A stretch of 64,000 nt of DNA from Pseudodesulfovibrio sp. zrk46 (GCF_012516435.1 NZ_CP051216.1:1428001-1492000); one strand, 5' to 3'. Counted from the first letter of the stretch, positions 43,390 to 53,996 are shown. Notes: generated by a model from the sequence alone, not told the origin. Made by a program: numbers and translations.

Positions 43390-45588
43390 ATGTCTTCGCC
43401 CCGTGAAATATTGCAGTCGGTCTTTGGTTTCGACAACTTTATCGGCTTGCAGGAATCGATCATCGACAACGCTGTTCAAGGCGGAGATTCTTTGGTGCTG
43501 ATGCCTACGGGTGGCGGCAAATCCCTGTGCTATCAAATCCCTTCCATATTGCGCCCGGGCGTGGGTATCTGCATCTCTCCGCTGATCGCGCTGATGCAGG
43601 ATCAGGTGCAGGGGCTGACCCAGATGGGCGTTCGCGCGGCCTGCCTGAACTCGTCACTGGATCAGCATGAGGCGTGGGACGTTCAGCAACGGCTGGAAAC
43701 GGGGCAGCTGGATATCCTGTATATCGCCCCGGAGCGGCTATTCAAACCGGGCTTTCTCGATTTTCTGGCGCGATGCCACCCGTGTTTGTTCGCCATTGAC
43801 GAGGCGCATTGCGTATCGCAATGGGGCCACGACTTCCGGCCGGAATACATGCAGCTATCCGTGCTCAAGGAGCGGTTCCCGCAGGTGCCGCGACTGGCCC
43901 TGACGGCCACGGCGGACAAGCCGACCCAGCGGGATATCGTCAACAACCTGCATCTGGAACAGGCGCAGGTGTTTGCCACCGGATTTGATCGGCCCAACAT
44001 TACTTACACGGTGCTGCCCAAGAACAACGGCCAGAAGATGCTGCTTCGGTTCATTCAGGACAACCATCCGGGTGACGCAGGCATTGTCTACCGCATCAGC
44101 CGAAAGAAGGTCGAACAGACCGCCGAATTTCTTCAGAAGCAGGGCATCACCGCCTTGCCGTATCATGCAGGATTGTCCGCCTCTGAGCGGTTTCACAATC
44201 AGGACCGGTTCATGCGTGAAGAGGGCGTGGTCATGGTGGCCACCGTCGCTTTCGGCATGGGTGTGGATAAGCCCAACGTGCGCTTTGTCTGCCATCTGGA
44301 ACCGCCCAAATCACTGGAAGCCTACCATCAGGAGACGGGACGTGGTGGACGTGACGGCCTGCCAGCCTCGGCGTGGATGTGCTTCGGCATGCAGGATATC
44401 GCTATTCTGCGCTCCATGATCGATTCGGGCGAGGCCAATGATCAGCGCAAGCGGGTCGAGGCGGCCAAGCTCGGCTCCATGTTTGCGTTTCTCGAGACAG
44501 CCACCTGTCGTCGACAGGCATTGCTCGGCTATTTTGGCGAGCATATTGAGCCGTGCGGTAACTGCGACAACTGTCTTACGCCGGTGGAGACCTGGGACGG
44601 TACCGTGGCTGCCCAGAAGGCGCTCTCCAATATTTTCCGAACCGAGCAGCGGTTCGGCGTCAACTATCTCGCGCAGGTGATAGTGGGCAAGGAGACCGAC
44701 CGTATCCGCTCCTTCAATCACGATCAGATATCCACCTTTGGCATCGGCTCCGAGCTCAATCAGGAGCAGTGGAAGTCCGTGTACCGCCAGCTCCTCGCCA
44801 ACGGCCTCTGCTCTGTGGACATGGAGCGCTTCAACGCCCTGACCCTCAACGAGCGGTCCTGGCCGGTATTGCGCGGCGAACAGGAAGTGCGATTGCGTCA
44901 GGACCCTGTGCTCCCCCGACGCTCCAAGAAGAAGACCAAGGCCGTGCGTCTTGCTGCTTCCGATGTGCTCAATAACTGGGAGGCCGAAAAGCTCTTCGAT
45001 GAGTTGCGCGAACTGCGCCTTTCCATTGCCGAGGAGCAGGAAGTGCCGCCTTACGCCATCTTCCCGGACAAGACGCTGCTGGAGCTCGTGCAGTACCGCC
45101 CGAAGGATCTCGAATCCTTTGGCTGCATGTCCGGCGTCGGCGCGGTCAAACTCGACCGGTTCGGTTCCGCCTTCCTCACCCGGTTGCAGCAGCATGAGGA
45201 TGAACACGGCAGGCCCGGCAATATCCCCGACATCCCCGAGGATCGTCTCGCCAAGCTGGAGCGCAAGAAAAAGCGCAACGAATCCCTCTCCGACACAGCC
45301 CGCAAGTCCCTCGAACTCTTCCGCGATCTCCGCGACATCGAAGCCGTGGCTAAGGCCCGCGATCTCAAAGTCGCCTCCATCTGGCGGCATCTCTCGCAGG
45401 CGGCGCAGCATCGAGAGATCGACTACCGGGAGGTGCTCGGCATGTCCGACACCGAAGTCCGGTCCATCCGCGATACTCTCGCCCATTACAAGCAGCGCGG
45501 CATCGTCGCCCTCGCGCCTGTCTTCGAGGCCCTCGAAGGAAAGTACTCCTACGAAGTCATCCGCCTGATCCGCGCCTGCGCCCGGTAA
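43390..45588 (+). CDS. recQ: ATP-dependent DNA helicase RecQ
   Basis: The 732-residue protein starts at ATG 43390 ([21 protein letters not shown]); the open frame upstream translates repeat DNA. Superfamily 2 motifs: [14 protein letters not shown] (Walker A), [23 protein letters not shown], and the motif VI region [11 protein letters not shown]. The zinc site [23 protein letters not shown], an RQC winged helix and an HRDC domain (about 545-620) follow. A helical C-terminal extension beyond HRDC makes it longer than E. coli RecQ. It unwinds DNA 3'-5' in recombination and fork repair. Confidence 0.95.
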   Translation: MSSPREILQSVFGFDNFIGLQESIIDNAVQGGDSLVLMPTGGGKSLCYQIPSILRPGVGICISPLIALMQDQVQGLTQMGVRAACLNSSLDQHEAWDVQQRLETGQLDILYIAPERLFKPGFLDFLARCHPCLFAIDEAHCVSQWGHDFRPEYMQLSVLKERFPQVPRLALTATADKPTQRDIVNNLHLEQAQVFATGFDRPNITYTVLPKNNGQKMLLRFIQDNHPGDAGIVYRISRKKVEQTAEFLQKQGITALPYHAGLSASERFHNQDRFMREEGVVMVATVAFGMGVDKPNVRFVCHLEPPKSLEAYHQETGRGGRDGLPASAWMCFGMQDIAILRSMIDSGEANDQRKRVEAAKLGSMFAFLETATCRRQALLGYFGEHIEPCGNCDNCLTPVETWDGTVAAQKALSNIFRTEQRFGVNYLAQVIVGKETDRIRSFNHDQISTFGIGSELNQEQWKSVYRQLLANGLCSVDMERFNALTLNERSWPVLRGEQEVRLRQDPVLPRRSKKKTKAVRLAASDVLNNWEAEKLFDELRELRLSIAEEQEVPPYAIFPDKTLLELVQYRPKDLESFGCMSGVGAVKLDRFGSAFLTRLQQHEDEHGRPGNIPDIPEDRLAKLERKKKRNESLSDTARKSLELFRDLRDIEAVAKARDLKVASIWRHLSQAAQHREIDYREVLGMSDTEVRSIRDTLAHYKQRGIVALAPVFEALEGKYSYEVIRLIRACAR

Positions 45589-45689
45589 TAGTCCTTCTCC
45601 CTGCCGTTTCCATGGGGCTGGCGGCGGCTGTGCTGGTCTGTTATGATATAGAGTAGTCCGATAGACGTCGTGTCTTGAGAGACTGATTC

Positions 45690-46898
45690 ATGGCAGAAAG
45701 GGCAGATGGAGCTAAAGGCGGCACCATGCTTTCACCAGCCACGACACTGATTACTCTGGGGTTGTTGTTCCTTGGCGGCCTCGCGACCGACTATATCGGG
45801 CGGCATACGTTTTTGCCCCGGGTGTCGGCGCTGATCATCTTCGGTTTTTTGATAGGCCCGTCGGTTCTTGATATTCTTCCTGAAATCTCTGCGGTTTGGT
45901 TCCCGTATATCACCGACATGATCTTGGTCATGGTCGGCTTCCTGCTTGGTAGCTCGCTTACGGTGGAAGGCTTCAAAACCACTGGCCGGAGTGTTCTCTC
46001 AATCTCATTGAGCGTCGTCATCGTGACCACGGCGCTGGTCAGCTTCGGGTTGTGGCTGATCGATGTGCCATTGCCCTTTGCCCTATTGTGCGGTGGCATT
46101 GCTTCGGCAACCGACCCTGCGGCCACAATGGATGTGGTTCACGAGCTGAAGCTCAAGGATCGGCCCTCACGGATATTGTTGCGCATTGTGGCGATAGATG
46201 ATGCCTGGGGACTGGTCATGTTCAGCCTCCTGCTTGTGGGCGTGCAGTTCCTGAACGGCGAAGGCGGTGCTGTTCCCATTGTTCTTGATGCCCTTTGGGA
46301 GATTGGCGGTGCCGTGGCCATCGGTATTGCCTTGGGCTTGCCCATGAGCTTTCTCACAGGCCGCCTGCGTCCGGGTGAGCCAACTCTGGTCGAAGCTGTC
46401 GGCATGGTTATGCTTTGTGGCGGCATTGCCCTTTGGCTTGAAGTTTCGCATTTGCTGACTTCCATGACGTTGGGCGTGGTCGTGGCCAATACAGCCAAAC
46501 ATCATGCCCGGCCTTTTCATGCGATTGAGGGCATCGAGTGGCCGTTCATGGTGCTTTTTTTCATCTTTGCCGGAGCTTCCATTCAATTGGAGTACGTCCC
46601 CCATGCCAGCCCTGTCATCCTTGCCTATATCCTTTTGCGATTTTTGGGACGGATACTCGGAGCCAAGGTCGGCGGCCGGATGGCGGGTTCCGGATCGCGG
46701 GTAGAGAATTGGATGGGGATGGCGATGATGCCTCAGGCCGGTGTGGCCTTGGGCATGGCGCTGGTGGCTGCGCATCGTTATCAGGAATTCGACTCCATCG
46801 TCACCATTGTCGTCACCACCACAGCGTTCTTTGAGCTCGTCGGGCCGGCGTGTGTTCGATTTGCGTTGCAGCATATGCGTTCACCTGAGGAGCCTTGA
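45690..46898 (+). CDS. Cation:proton antiporter (CPA superfamily)
   Basis: A 402-residue membrane protein with 11-13 TM helices. LPRVSALIIFGFLIGPSVLD and the GGIASATDPAATMDVV stretch with its Asp-Pro pair fit the ion-binding region of NhaP/Kef-type Na+(K+)/H+ antiporters, as does RIVAIDDAWGLVMF with paired acidic residues. There is no C-terminal TrkA nucleotide-binding domain. A second possible start is ATG 45726 (MLSPATTLITLG), which begins directly in the first helix. Confidence 0.85.
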   Translation: MAERADGAKGGTMLSPATTLITLGLLFLGGLATDYIGRHTFLPRVSALIIFGFLIGPSVLDILPEISAVWFPYITDMILVMVGFLLGSSLTVEGFKTTGRSVLSISLSVVIVTTALVSFGLWLIDVPLPFALLCGGIASATDPAATMDVVHELKLKDRPSRILLRIVAIDDAWGLVMFSLLLVGVQFLNGEGGAVPIVLDALWEIGGAVAIGIALGLPMSFLTGRLRPGEPTLVEAVGMVMLCGGIALWLEVSHLLTSMTLGVVVANTAKHHARPFHAIEGIEWPFMVLFFIFAGASIQLEYVPHASPVILAYILLRFLGRILGAKVGGRMAGSGSRVENWMGMAMMPQAGVALGMALVAAHRYQEFDSIVTIVVTTTAFFELVGPACVRFALQHMRSPEEP

Positions 46899-47076
46899 TC
46901 GGGGGAGTTGGATCGGAGTCCAGCGAAATTTTGAAACCGATTCTTGTGGATAGTCCTGTCGATACTATGGTATTATCATATGTGGCCCAATATGCAGGTG
47001 TTGATGTCGAATCGAGGTTCTCCTTTCGGTTGGGCTGTTCAAGCGGATTGTTCTCGAGAATGGTGGAGTACATGAC

Positions 47077-48087
47077 ATGAAAGACAGGCCTTGGATATTG
47101 CAACTGATCCTTGCAACCCTTTTGGGAAGCCTTGCCTTTGCCATATTGTCATCATTCGATGCGTTTGAATTGCTGTTGCGCTTTTCCCGAGAGCATGAAG
47201 AATGGGAATTGGACGAGATCATTCTCGCTGTATGGATATTTCTGATAATAGGGATGGGGTTCGCCGTATATAATCTGTACGCGCATATTTTGAAGCAGAG
47301 ACAGCAGGCCCGACAGCTCATGGAAGCAAGGGAGAAGGCTGAAGAGTTGAGTAGGTTGAAGTCAGATCTGCTTTCCATGGTGTCCCATGAGTTGCGCACC
47401 CCGCTGACCTCCATCAATGGCTTCGCCAAACTGATCCAGAAGTACAGTGTTGAAATGTCCGGGTGCATCGAATGCGGCGAAGATGTTTCCAAGAACATTG
47501 AACGCATCTGGAAGAATACCCGGATAATAATCAAGGAAGGGGACAGGCTGGCTGGCCTTGTCGATAACGTGCTTGATCTCGCGAAAATTGAATCCGGCCA
47601 GTATGAATGGGATTTTCAGCCGATATTTCTGCAGGATGTCCTTGAAAAAGGCATTGAGGCGACCCGCGATATGTTCCTTGAAAAAGGCCTCCCACTTGAA
47701 GAGAGCATCGAACCGAATCTGCCGGCCATCGTCGGAGACTTTGACAGGCTGGTTCAGGTCTGTGTCAACCTGCTGTCCAATGCCGCGAAATTTACCCAGG
47801 AGGGCCAGGTTGCCTGTCGCATGTTCCGGAAAGATGAGGATATTGTCATCCAGATTCAGGACACAGGAATGGGTGTTCCCTTTGAAGAAAGGGAAGAGAT
47901 TTTCAATAAGTTCAAGCAGGTGGGAGATGTTCTGACGGACAAGCCAAAGGGGACAGGGCTGGGGTTGTCCATATGCAAAGAGATAATACGAAGACACAAT
48001 GGGGAGATCTGGTGTGATCAGAATCAAGAGGCTGGAAGCCTATTCTCCTTTTCCATCCCCATCGACAGCACTCTCTCGAACCGCTAG
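47077..48087 (+). CDS. Two-TM histidine kinase related to the ErcA-linked kinase
   Basis: Within its 336 residues, two TM helices (about 6-24 and 50-69) enclose a short acidic loop. A coiled segment follows, then HisKA with H104 (SMVSHELRTPLTSINGF) and HATPase (DTGMGVPF, GTGLGLSIC). After FAKLI there is a spacer with SGCIECGE, paralleling the spacer in the kinase at 9208; both kinases share a KNxxIIxxEGxRL segment, so they are paralogues. GGTGGAG precedes the ATG. No regulator is adjacent and it ends at a bidirectional terminator. Confidence 0.88.
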   Translation: MKDRPWILQLILATLLGSLAFAILSSFDAFELLLRFSREHEEWELDEIILAVWIFLIIGMGFAVYNLYAHILKQRQQARQLMEAREKAEELSRLKSDLLSMVSHELRTPLTSINGFAKLIQKYSVEMSGCIECGEDVSKNIERIWKNTRIIIKEGDRLAGLVDNVLDLAKIESGQYEWDFQPIFLQDVLEKGIEATRDMFLEKGLPLEESIEPNLPAIVGDFDRLVQVCVNLLSNAAKFTQEGQVACRMFRKDEDIVIQIQDTGMGVPFEEREEIFNKFKQVGDVLTDKPKGTGLGLSICKEIIRRHNGEIWCDQNQEAGSLFSFSIPIDSTLSNR

Positions 48088-48092
48088 AGATC

Positions 48093-48126
48093 AAAAAAAA
48101 GGCCCGCAGTGATGCGGGCCTTTCTT
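48093..48126. terminator. Bidirectional terminator between the kinase and trmI
   Basis: GGCCCGCA and TGCGGGCC pair around GTGA. TTTCTTC follows on the plus strand and TTTTTTTT on the minus strand, so it can end both convergent genes. Confidence 0.88.
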
Positions 48127-48127
48127 C

Positions 48128-48982
48128 TTATTCAGATTCAGTCTCACTCGTGGGCTCTTCAGCCGGAGCTTCGACCTCCACCGGAGTCTCTTCAACTTCC
48201 GGCTTGGGTTCCACCTTGGGCGGCTCCATGTAGCGGGCGAACACCAGAAAACCGGTGTGTGCAACCATGCGATCGTCCGGGCGCAGTCGGTCAGCAACGG
48301 GCTTCCAGCGACGGACGAGGATTTCGAGCACTTCGAGGTCTTCGAACGGTCCATCTTCAAGGCCGCGAAGCAGATCTGAGACCTGATTGACGGTGGGCAG
48401 CAGGAAGCCGCACATGGCGCCGGGAATGACGGCATTCGGGATGGAGTGCAGGTATTCCCACGGGGTGCGAACGTCGAGGAACAGGGCGTCTGCACCGGAG
48501 TGAAGGAAGCCGTCTTCGATGTTCTGGTTCACCTGCTCAACGCGGTGCTTGAGTCCCACGCGTTCCAGGTTCTTGCCTGCGAGCTTGAAGAAGTCAGCGC
48601 GACGTTCGTAGGTGATGACCTTGCCGGTGTCGCCCACAAACCAGGCGAGGGCGGTGGTCAGACCACCGGAGCCGGTGCCGGACTCGATGACAGTGGAGCC
48701 GGGGCCGATGCCGAGCTTCATCATGAGATAGCCGATCTCTTTGGGGTACATGATCTGGGTCTGGCGTTTCACGCCTTTGATCAGGTCATGCAGGGTCGGC
48801 TTGAGGATGAGATAGGGACGGCCGAGGTGGGTGTTGACGTACTGGCCAAAACCGGCTTCGGCTGCTTCGTCCATGAGGAGCTTGCCGTCATGGGTATGGA
48901 CTTCGCCGCCTGCTTCAAGCTTGCGCAGGTAGCGTTTGCCTTTGTGGCTGATGAGAAGAATAAGTTGTCCGGGTTCGATCAT
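48128..48982 (-). CDS. trmI: tRNA (adenine-N1) methyltransferase (TrmI/Trm61 family)
   Basis: The protein has 284 residues from an ATG preceded by AGGAGG. An N-terminal small barrel (GQLILLISHKGKRYLRKL) is followed by the linker TQIMYPKEIGYLMMKLGI and a Rossmann domain with VIESGTGSGGLTTALA (SAM site) and DALFLDVRTPWEYL (catalytic region). This is the TrmI pattern, m1A58 in the T-loop of tRNAs. The last 35 or so residues are a Pro/Glu-rich acidic tail that the core enzyme does not need. Monocistronic. Confidence 0.92.
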   Translation of the reverse strand: MIEPGQLILLISHKGKRYLRKLEAGGEVHTHDGKLLMDEAAEAGFGQYVNTHLGRPYLILKPTLHDLIKGVKRQTQIMYPKEIGYLMMKLGIGPGSTVIESGTGSGGLTTALAWFVGDTGKVITYERRADFFKLAGKNLERVGLKHRVEQVNQNIEDGFLHSGADALFLDVRTPWEYLHSIPNAVIPGAMCGFLLPTVNQVSDLLRGLEDGPFEDLEVLEILVRRWKPVADRLRPDDRMVAHTGFLVFARYMEPPKVEPKPEVEETPVEVEAPAEEPTSETESE

Positions 48983-49066
48983 GATAATTCCGGCCTCCTG
49001 GTGAAAATATGCGCCCATGCCTACGGTGGGAGGGCTGTGAAGTCAAGCAAAAGGGGTGTTACAGGG

Positions 49067-51220
49067 TTATGTGGGCAACGTGACAGTGATGGTCGTCATG
49101 TCCTTTTCGTCCGAAGTCTGCATGTTGATATCGCCGCCGATGGTGTTGGCGATAAGGCGCGCCGAGTATGTACCGAGGCCTGTGCCGGTGGCCTTGCCTG
49201 AAGTGACGTACTTGTCGAAAAATGTGTCGCGAATCTCTTCCGGAACAGCGCCGGGGTTAGCTATGATCAGGGTGATGTCGCCGTTGGTGGTGATGGCAAT
49301 GGTAATGGTGTCGCCGAAGCTGGCGGCCTCGGCTGCATTGGACAGCAGGTTGGCGAGCAGTGACTGGAGCAGGATCGGAGTGCCGGATGTGGGCAAAGTG
49401 GATTTGGCGTTCGTGGCCAGACCGTCGATGGTCATGTAGACCGTGATGCCAAGAATCCGCAGGGTCCCTTCCAGATCGCTGAGGACCAGGCGGATCTGCT
49501 CCATGAGGTCGAGCGGTTCCGGCAGGTACTCATAGGTCCCGGCTTCCATCTTGTACATGTTGAGGGACATGCCGATCATGTCGAGGACGCGGTTGCCCTG
49601 TACCTGAATGGCTTCGAGCATCTCTCTCGCCTCGCCCTGAATGGACTCTTCCATGAGGGCCAGCGTGGAGGCGTTGATCACGCCGATGACCGGCGACTTG
49701 AGGTCGTGGCGCACGATGCGGTCCACATCTTCACGGAGCTGTTCGAGGCGCTTTTGCTCGGAGATGTCGATGAACGTCTCAAGCATATACTCCTCGCCGA
49801 GGATATGGACCTTGCTCACGGTCTTGATGGCCGGGAACTCGGTGCCGTCCTTGCGGGTAATGGATACCTCGCCGGAGAGTACCGAGACATCCTTTGGGTC
49901 GAGTCCGCCGCAGAAGGGTTCGGACTTGAGGCAGAACTTGTCGCAACTGGTGTTGCCTATGAGTTCTCCCCGGGTATAGCCGGTCATCTCCAGTGCCGCC
50001 GGGTTGATCTCTTCGATCAACAACGATTCGGTATTGACCAGATAGATGCCCAGAGGCATGGCCTTCATGAGCGTCTTGAGGCGGTGTTCGCTTTCTATGA
50101 CTCGTTCCACAGCGTGCTTGCGCCCGTCGATATCGAGGATGAAGCAATAGTAATACTGCTTTTCACCTTTGGCGTCTGTCAGAACCGCGGTGTCGATCTG
50201 GACCCAGATGGGGGTGCCATCCTTGCGCTTGAAGCGGGTCTCAAGGCCAGCGACACGCGCCTCGCCTTGCATGAGTTGGAGGAGCTTCTCAAGGTCCATC
50301 TGATCGTGCCAGAAGAAACTGTGGTCTCCCTTACTCTCACTGACAGTGGCAAATTCCTCGGCAGATTCGTAGCCGAGAAGCCGGGCGAATTCGTCGTTGT
50401 ATTCAGGAGGCTGGTTAAAGCCGCCGTGAACAATGCCGGCAGGGGCGTTGTCGTAGAGGAGTTTGAGACGTCGTTCGCTCTCGGCGAGCTTGTGCATGGC
50501 AGAGAACTGATCGTCGATGTCTGAGGCAAAGCCGAAGAAGTAGTAGTTGACGCCGTTGCGGTCGGCCAGGGCAGTGAAATCGAGGAGCGCCCAGAAGAGG
50601 GAGCCGTCCTTACGGATGAACTGGGTTCGGATGCCCTTGACTTCCCGCTCCTTTTTGAGCCGTTCGATGACATGTCTCAGGGAGCTCTGGTCGTTCCAGT
50701 AGAAACCTTCCGGTTTGCCTTGGGCCGTCTGTTCGAAATCATCAAGGGAGTCATAGGCGAGCATCGTGGCAAATGTGCGGTTGTGCTCCACAAGGCTGCC
50801 GCCAATAAGACCGTGTATGATGCCCATGGGGGAGTTGTCATAGATGAGGCGTCGTCCCTCTTCGGTTATCTGGAGGGCGCGTTCTTTTTTGGAGAGGGCT
50901 TTATTGTTCTCGTACCTTTCGTGCAGGTCGTCGAGTCGGAGCTTCAGGCCGATGGCGATAAGAACAAAGGCACCGAAGTAACCGATGCCTTTTTCAAAAA
51001 TGACCGAAAGGGGGAACCCGCTGTTGGACAGAGTCCCCTTGAAGGCAGGGATACTGTTGATGATGCCCACGAACAATCCGAACAGCAGGCAGAGGATGCC
51101 GAGCTTGAAGAAGAGCCAGCCTTTACGGCCAAAGACCACATCATCATCCTTTCGTACGATGAGGATGAGTATGATCAGGACCGCCAGCGCGGTGAGAGTT
51201 TCGAAGACGAGGCTGAGCAT
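49067..51220 (-). CDS. Multi-PAS membrane histidine kinase
   Basis: From ATG 51220 it has 717 residues. Three TM helices lie in the first 110 residues. Three PAS domains follow: about 125-245, about 255-380 and about 385-500. The first two share a YDNSPMGIIHG / YDNAPAGIVHG start and look duplicated. The third has a CDKFCLKSEPFCGG cysteine group. HisKA carries a divergent box RIVRHDLKSPV with H505, and an HATPase domain ends the protein. HDLKSP-type kinases are common in Desulfovibrio. No regulator is adjacent. The TM region has no large extracellular domain, so it likely senses membrane or cytoplasmic state. Confidence 0.87.
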   Translation of the reverse strand: MLSLVFETLTALAVLIILILIVRKDDDVVFGRKGWLFFKLGILCLLFGLFVGIINSIPAFKGTLSNSGFPLSVIFEKGIGYFGAFVLIAIGLKLRLDDLHERYENNKALSKKERALQITEEGRRLIYDNSPMGIIHGLIGGSLVEHNRTFATMLAYDSLDDFEQTAQGKPEGFYWNDQSSLRHVIERLKKEREVKGIRTQFIRKDGSLFWALLDFTALADRNGVNYYFFGFASDIDDQFSAMHKLAESERRLKLLYDNAPAGIVHGGFNQPPEYNDEFARLLGYESAEEFATVSESKGDHSFFWHDQMDLEKLLQLMQGEARVAGLETRFKRKDGTPIWVQIDTAVLTDAKGEKQYYYCFILDIDGRKHAVERVIESEHRLKTLMKAMPLGIYLVNTESLLIEEINPAALEMTGYTRGELIGNTSCDKFCLKSEPFCGGLDPKDVSVLSGEVSITRKDGTEFPAIKTVSKVHILGEEYMLETFIDISEQKRLEQLREDVDRIVRHDLKSPVIGVINASTLALMEESIQGEAREMLEAIQVQGNRVLDMIGMSLNMYKMEAGTYEYLPEPLDLMEQIRLVLSDLEGTLRILGITVYMTIDGLATNAKSTLPTSGTPILLQSLLANLLSNAAEAASFGDTITIAITTNGDITLIIANPGAVPEEIRDTFFDKYVTSGKATGTGLGTYSARLIANTIGGDINMQTSDEKDMTTITVTLPT

Positions 51221-51456
51221 GATGTTATTTCTCCGTAGAATATGCATCGTAAGCGCATCGCCGGTAATATTCCAATTATATTGTGGCGATTGGTGGGAAT
51301 CGCATGAATTGGTGCGTGTGAGGACTTGCGTTTCGTGTTACGAGGGGCTACCAATGCGCGCCTCTCTTCTTGACATATTCGCTCCGGTCCTTAATAACCT
51401 GTTAATATTGCAGGCCCGCTTCGTATCCGGCATGTGGGCCAAAAGAAGGAACAACC

Positions 51457-52410
51457 ATGGCTTACAAATACGTCTTCGGACCCGTGATGAGCGGGCGACT
51501 CGGCCGCTCCCTGGGGCTCGACCTGCTGGGCGACCGGATTTGTTCCATGGACTGTATCTATTGCGAGGTGGGAGCCACCCGCGATCTGACGCTCAAGCGC
51601 AAGCCTTACGTGCCCGCCGCAGACATCCTGGCCGAACTGGCCGCATGGAAGGATGAGGGCATGACACCGCCGGATATGGTAACGCTGGGTGGACTCGGAG
51701 AACCGTGCCTCAATTCCGATATGAGCGCGGTCATTGAAGGAGCGAGGGAGCTTTTCCCGGATACGGACATCGCGGTGCTGACCAACTCCACCCTGATGAC
51801 CGATCCCGAGCTTCGCAAAGAGCTGGCCAGGGCCGATGTGATCCTGCCCAGCATGGATTCTCTGGTGGACGAGGAATTCGCCGCTGTGAACCGCCCCTGT
51901 GAAGGGGTAACGCCCGAGACTGTCGCAAACGGGCTGCTTGAATTCAAAAAGGAATTCAAGGGAAAGATATTTTTGGAAATTTTGCTGATCGAGGGAGTCA
52001 ACGACAGTGACGCAAACCTCGAGAAGCTGACGGATTTTTGCAAGCGGCTCGCACCCGACCGCGTGGATGTGGTGACTTCCACCCGTCCCGGCACGGTGCG
52101 GGGAGCGCTCCCCGTTGATGGGGAGACACTGAGTCGCTGGCGCATGGAATTGGAACGGGGCAAGCGAAAGGCCTGCCCGACGGACTGCGTCCAGATCGAA
52201 GAGATCGCCCAAGAGCATCTGATTGAGCTCGTGCTGGCATCCATATCGCGCAGACCGCAGACCATTCCTCAGATGGCTGGAGCCCTGAATGTGGACCGCG
52301 AAGCGGTTCGCAAGGCTGTGGAAGCTCTCGAGGCAGAGAGCGCTGTCATCCCCCGGGAGGACCGGGGAGAGACCTACTACCACGGCACGGGCCACGTTAT
52401 TGAGGAGTGA
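51457..52410 (+). CDS. Radical SAM protein with C-terminal winged helix
   Basis: A 317-residue protein. The cluster motif CSMDCIYC (CX3CX2C) binds the 4Fe-4S that cleaves SAM, followed by the GGLGEP strand and a TIM-barrel pattern (TDIAVLTNSTLM, FLEILLIEGVND). After about residue 230 comes a short DNA-binding-like segment (RPQTIPQMAGALNVDREAVRKAVEAL). The fold resembles the MoaA/NifB-like wing of the superfamily, with no proven reaction. SD AAGGAACAACC. The rng gene follows 37 bases on, perhaps co-transcribed. Confidence 0.85.
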   Translation: MAYKYVFGPVMSGRLGRSLGLDLLGDRICSMDCIYCEVGATRDLTLKRKPYVPAADILAELAAWKDEGMTPPDMVTLGGLGEPCLNSDMSAVIEGARELFPDTDIAVLTNSTLMTDPELRKELARADVILPSMDSLVDEEFAAVNRPCEGVTPETVANGLLEFKKEFKGKIFLEILLIEGVNDSDANLEKLTDFCKRLAPDRVDVVTSTRPGTVRGALPVDGETLSRWRMELERGKRKACPTDCVQIEEIAQEHLIELVLASISRRPQTIPQMAGALNVDREAVRKAVEALEAESAVIPREDRGETYYHGTGHVIEE

Positions 52411-52447
52411 TGCGCCGTGAATCAACTTTTTTTCACACGAGGTTTTT

Positions 52448-53929
52448 ATGACCGCAGCTACCGCAAACAAGAAAAAGCGGCAGAAAATGTTCATCTCGGT
52501 ATTGCCGGGTGAGCAGGTTGAAGTTGTCATAGCCGAAGAAGGCAAGGTCAACGAGTACTACGTTGAGATGGTCCATCAGGCCAAGACCAAGGGCAACATC
52601 TACAAAGGGTATATCCACAACATCGACAACGGCCTTCAGGCCGCATTCATCAACTACGGCGCCGAGCGCAACGGGTTCCTCCAGATCGACGAGGTGCACC
52701 CGGAATACTATGTAGGCAGCCCGGCCACCAAGAAGGGCCAGCGCTTCCCGCTCATGCAGAAGGTGCTCAAGCCCGGCCAGGAAGTGCTGGTGCAGGTCGT
52801 CAAGGAACCCACCGGCAAGAAGGGCGCGTTCCTGACCTCCTACCTTTCCCTGCCCGGCCGCAGCTTCGTCTACACCGTGGGCCGCTCCCAGATGGGCGTC
52901 TCCCGCAAGATCGAGAACGAGAAGGAACGTACCCGCCTCAAGAAGGCGCTGGAGTCCTTTGAGACCTCCGAAGGCGTGGGCCTCATCGCCCGCACCGCTG
53001 CCGTGGGGCAGTCCAAGGCCGCTCTGGAGCGCGATTTCAAGTACCTGAACCGTCTCTGGACCGACATTCGCTCCAATGCCCAGAGTGAAAAGGCTCCGAC
53101 CATGGTCTACGAAGAGCTGGGTCTGGCAGCACGCGCCGTGCGCGACTACCTGACCTCCGACGTGACCGAAGTCTGGGTGGACGATAAGGAGACCTACGAG
53201 CAGGTTCGCCAGTTCGTGAAGCTCGCCTTCCCGCGCAAGAACAATCTGGTCAAGCTGCACGAGGACACTGACCTGTCCCTGTTGGAGCGCTTCAATCTGG
53301 TCAAGCAGGTGCAGGAGATCTACTCCCGCGAAGCCTCCATGCCTTCCGGCGGCCGTCTTGTCTTTGACGCCACCGAGGCCCTGACCGCCGTGGATATCAA
53401 CTCCGGTAAGATCGGCGGCGAACGGAATTTCCAGAAGATGGCCCTCAAGACCAACGTCGAAGCCGCAAAAGAGATCGCTCGCCAGCTTCGTCTGCGCGAC
53501 ATCGGCGGCCAGGTGGTCATCGACTTCATCGAGATGAAGAATCCCAAGGACTGCCGCGAGGTGGAAAAGGTCATGCGCGCCGAATTGAAGAACGACCGCG
53601 CCCGCACCGACGTCAGCCGCATTTCGTCCTTCGGCCTCATGGAACTGGTTCGCCAGCGCCTCGGTTCTTCGGCCATCGCCATCTCCACCGAGCCCTGTCC
53701 CTGCTGTAAGGGCACCGGCATCCGTCGCAATCTCGAGTGGCAGGCCCTGCAGGCCCTCAAGGAGATTCACCGCGACATCCGCAAGCCCAGCGTGGAGCGT
53801 GTAGAGCACATGGCAGAGGAAGAACTCGCCATCTACCTGCTCAACAACAAACGCAAAATCCTCGCCGACATGGAAGACGAGTACGGCAAGGAAATTACCA
53901 TCGACATCGATTACGAATACGACGACTAG
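52448..53929 (+). CDS. rng: Ribonuclease G/E
   Basis: A 493-residue RNase E/G family protein. An S1-like domain at about 38-130 begins GNIYKGYIHNIDNGLQAAFINYG. The nuclease core has VDINSGK and VVIDFIEM, which carry the Mg2+-binding aspartates, and the zinc-link cysteines are in CPCCKGTG near residue 420. The length fits RNase G rather than RNase E: there is no long C-terminal scaffold. It cuts single-stranded RNA in rRNA maturation and mRNA decay. A terminator follows. Confidence 0.94.
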   Translation: MTAATANKKKRQKMFISVLPGEQVEVVIAEEGKVNEYYVEMVHQAKTKGNIYKGYIHNIDNGLQAAFINYGAERNGFLQIDEVHPEYYVGSPATKKGQRFPLMQKVLKPGQEVLVQVVKEPTGKKGAFLTSYLSLPGRSFVYTVGRSQMGVSRKIENEKERTRLKKALESFETSEGVGLIARTAAVGQSKAALERDFKYLNRLWTDIRSNAQSEKAPTMVYEELGLAARAVRDYLTSDVTEVWVDDKETYEQVRQFVKLAFPRKNNLVKLHEDTDLSLLERFNLVKQVQEIYSREASMPSGGRLVFDATEALTAVDINSGKIGGERNFQKMALKTNVEAAKEIARQLRLRDIGGQVVIDFIEMKNPKDCREVEKVMRAELKNDRARTDVSRISSFGLMELVRQRLGSSAIAISTEPCPCCKGTGIRRNLEWQALQALKEIHRDIRKPSVERVEHMAEEELAIYLLNNKRKILADMEDEYGKEITIDIDYEYDD

Positions 53930-53950
53930 GTCGATCTATCAGCTATGAAT

Positions 53951-53986
53951 AAAAGGGCCGCCCGTTTTCGGGCGGCCCTTTTTTGT
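53951..53986 (+). terminator. Intrinsic terminator after rng
   Basis: AAAAGGGCCGCCCG and CGGGCGGCCCTTTT pair around TTTT and run into further T. It can also stop the convergent methyltransferase gene. Confidence 0.88.
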
Positions 53987-53996
53987 GGATATGTTT

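Noticed and set aside
46895..47080. 61-residue frame overlapping the antiporter stop and the kinase start
   Set aside because: The ATGA-type overlaps are tempting, but the SD-like GAGGAG is only two bases from the TTG, codon use looks non-coding and no hydrophobic or motif pattern is present.
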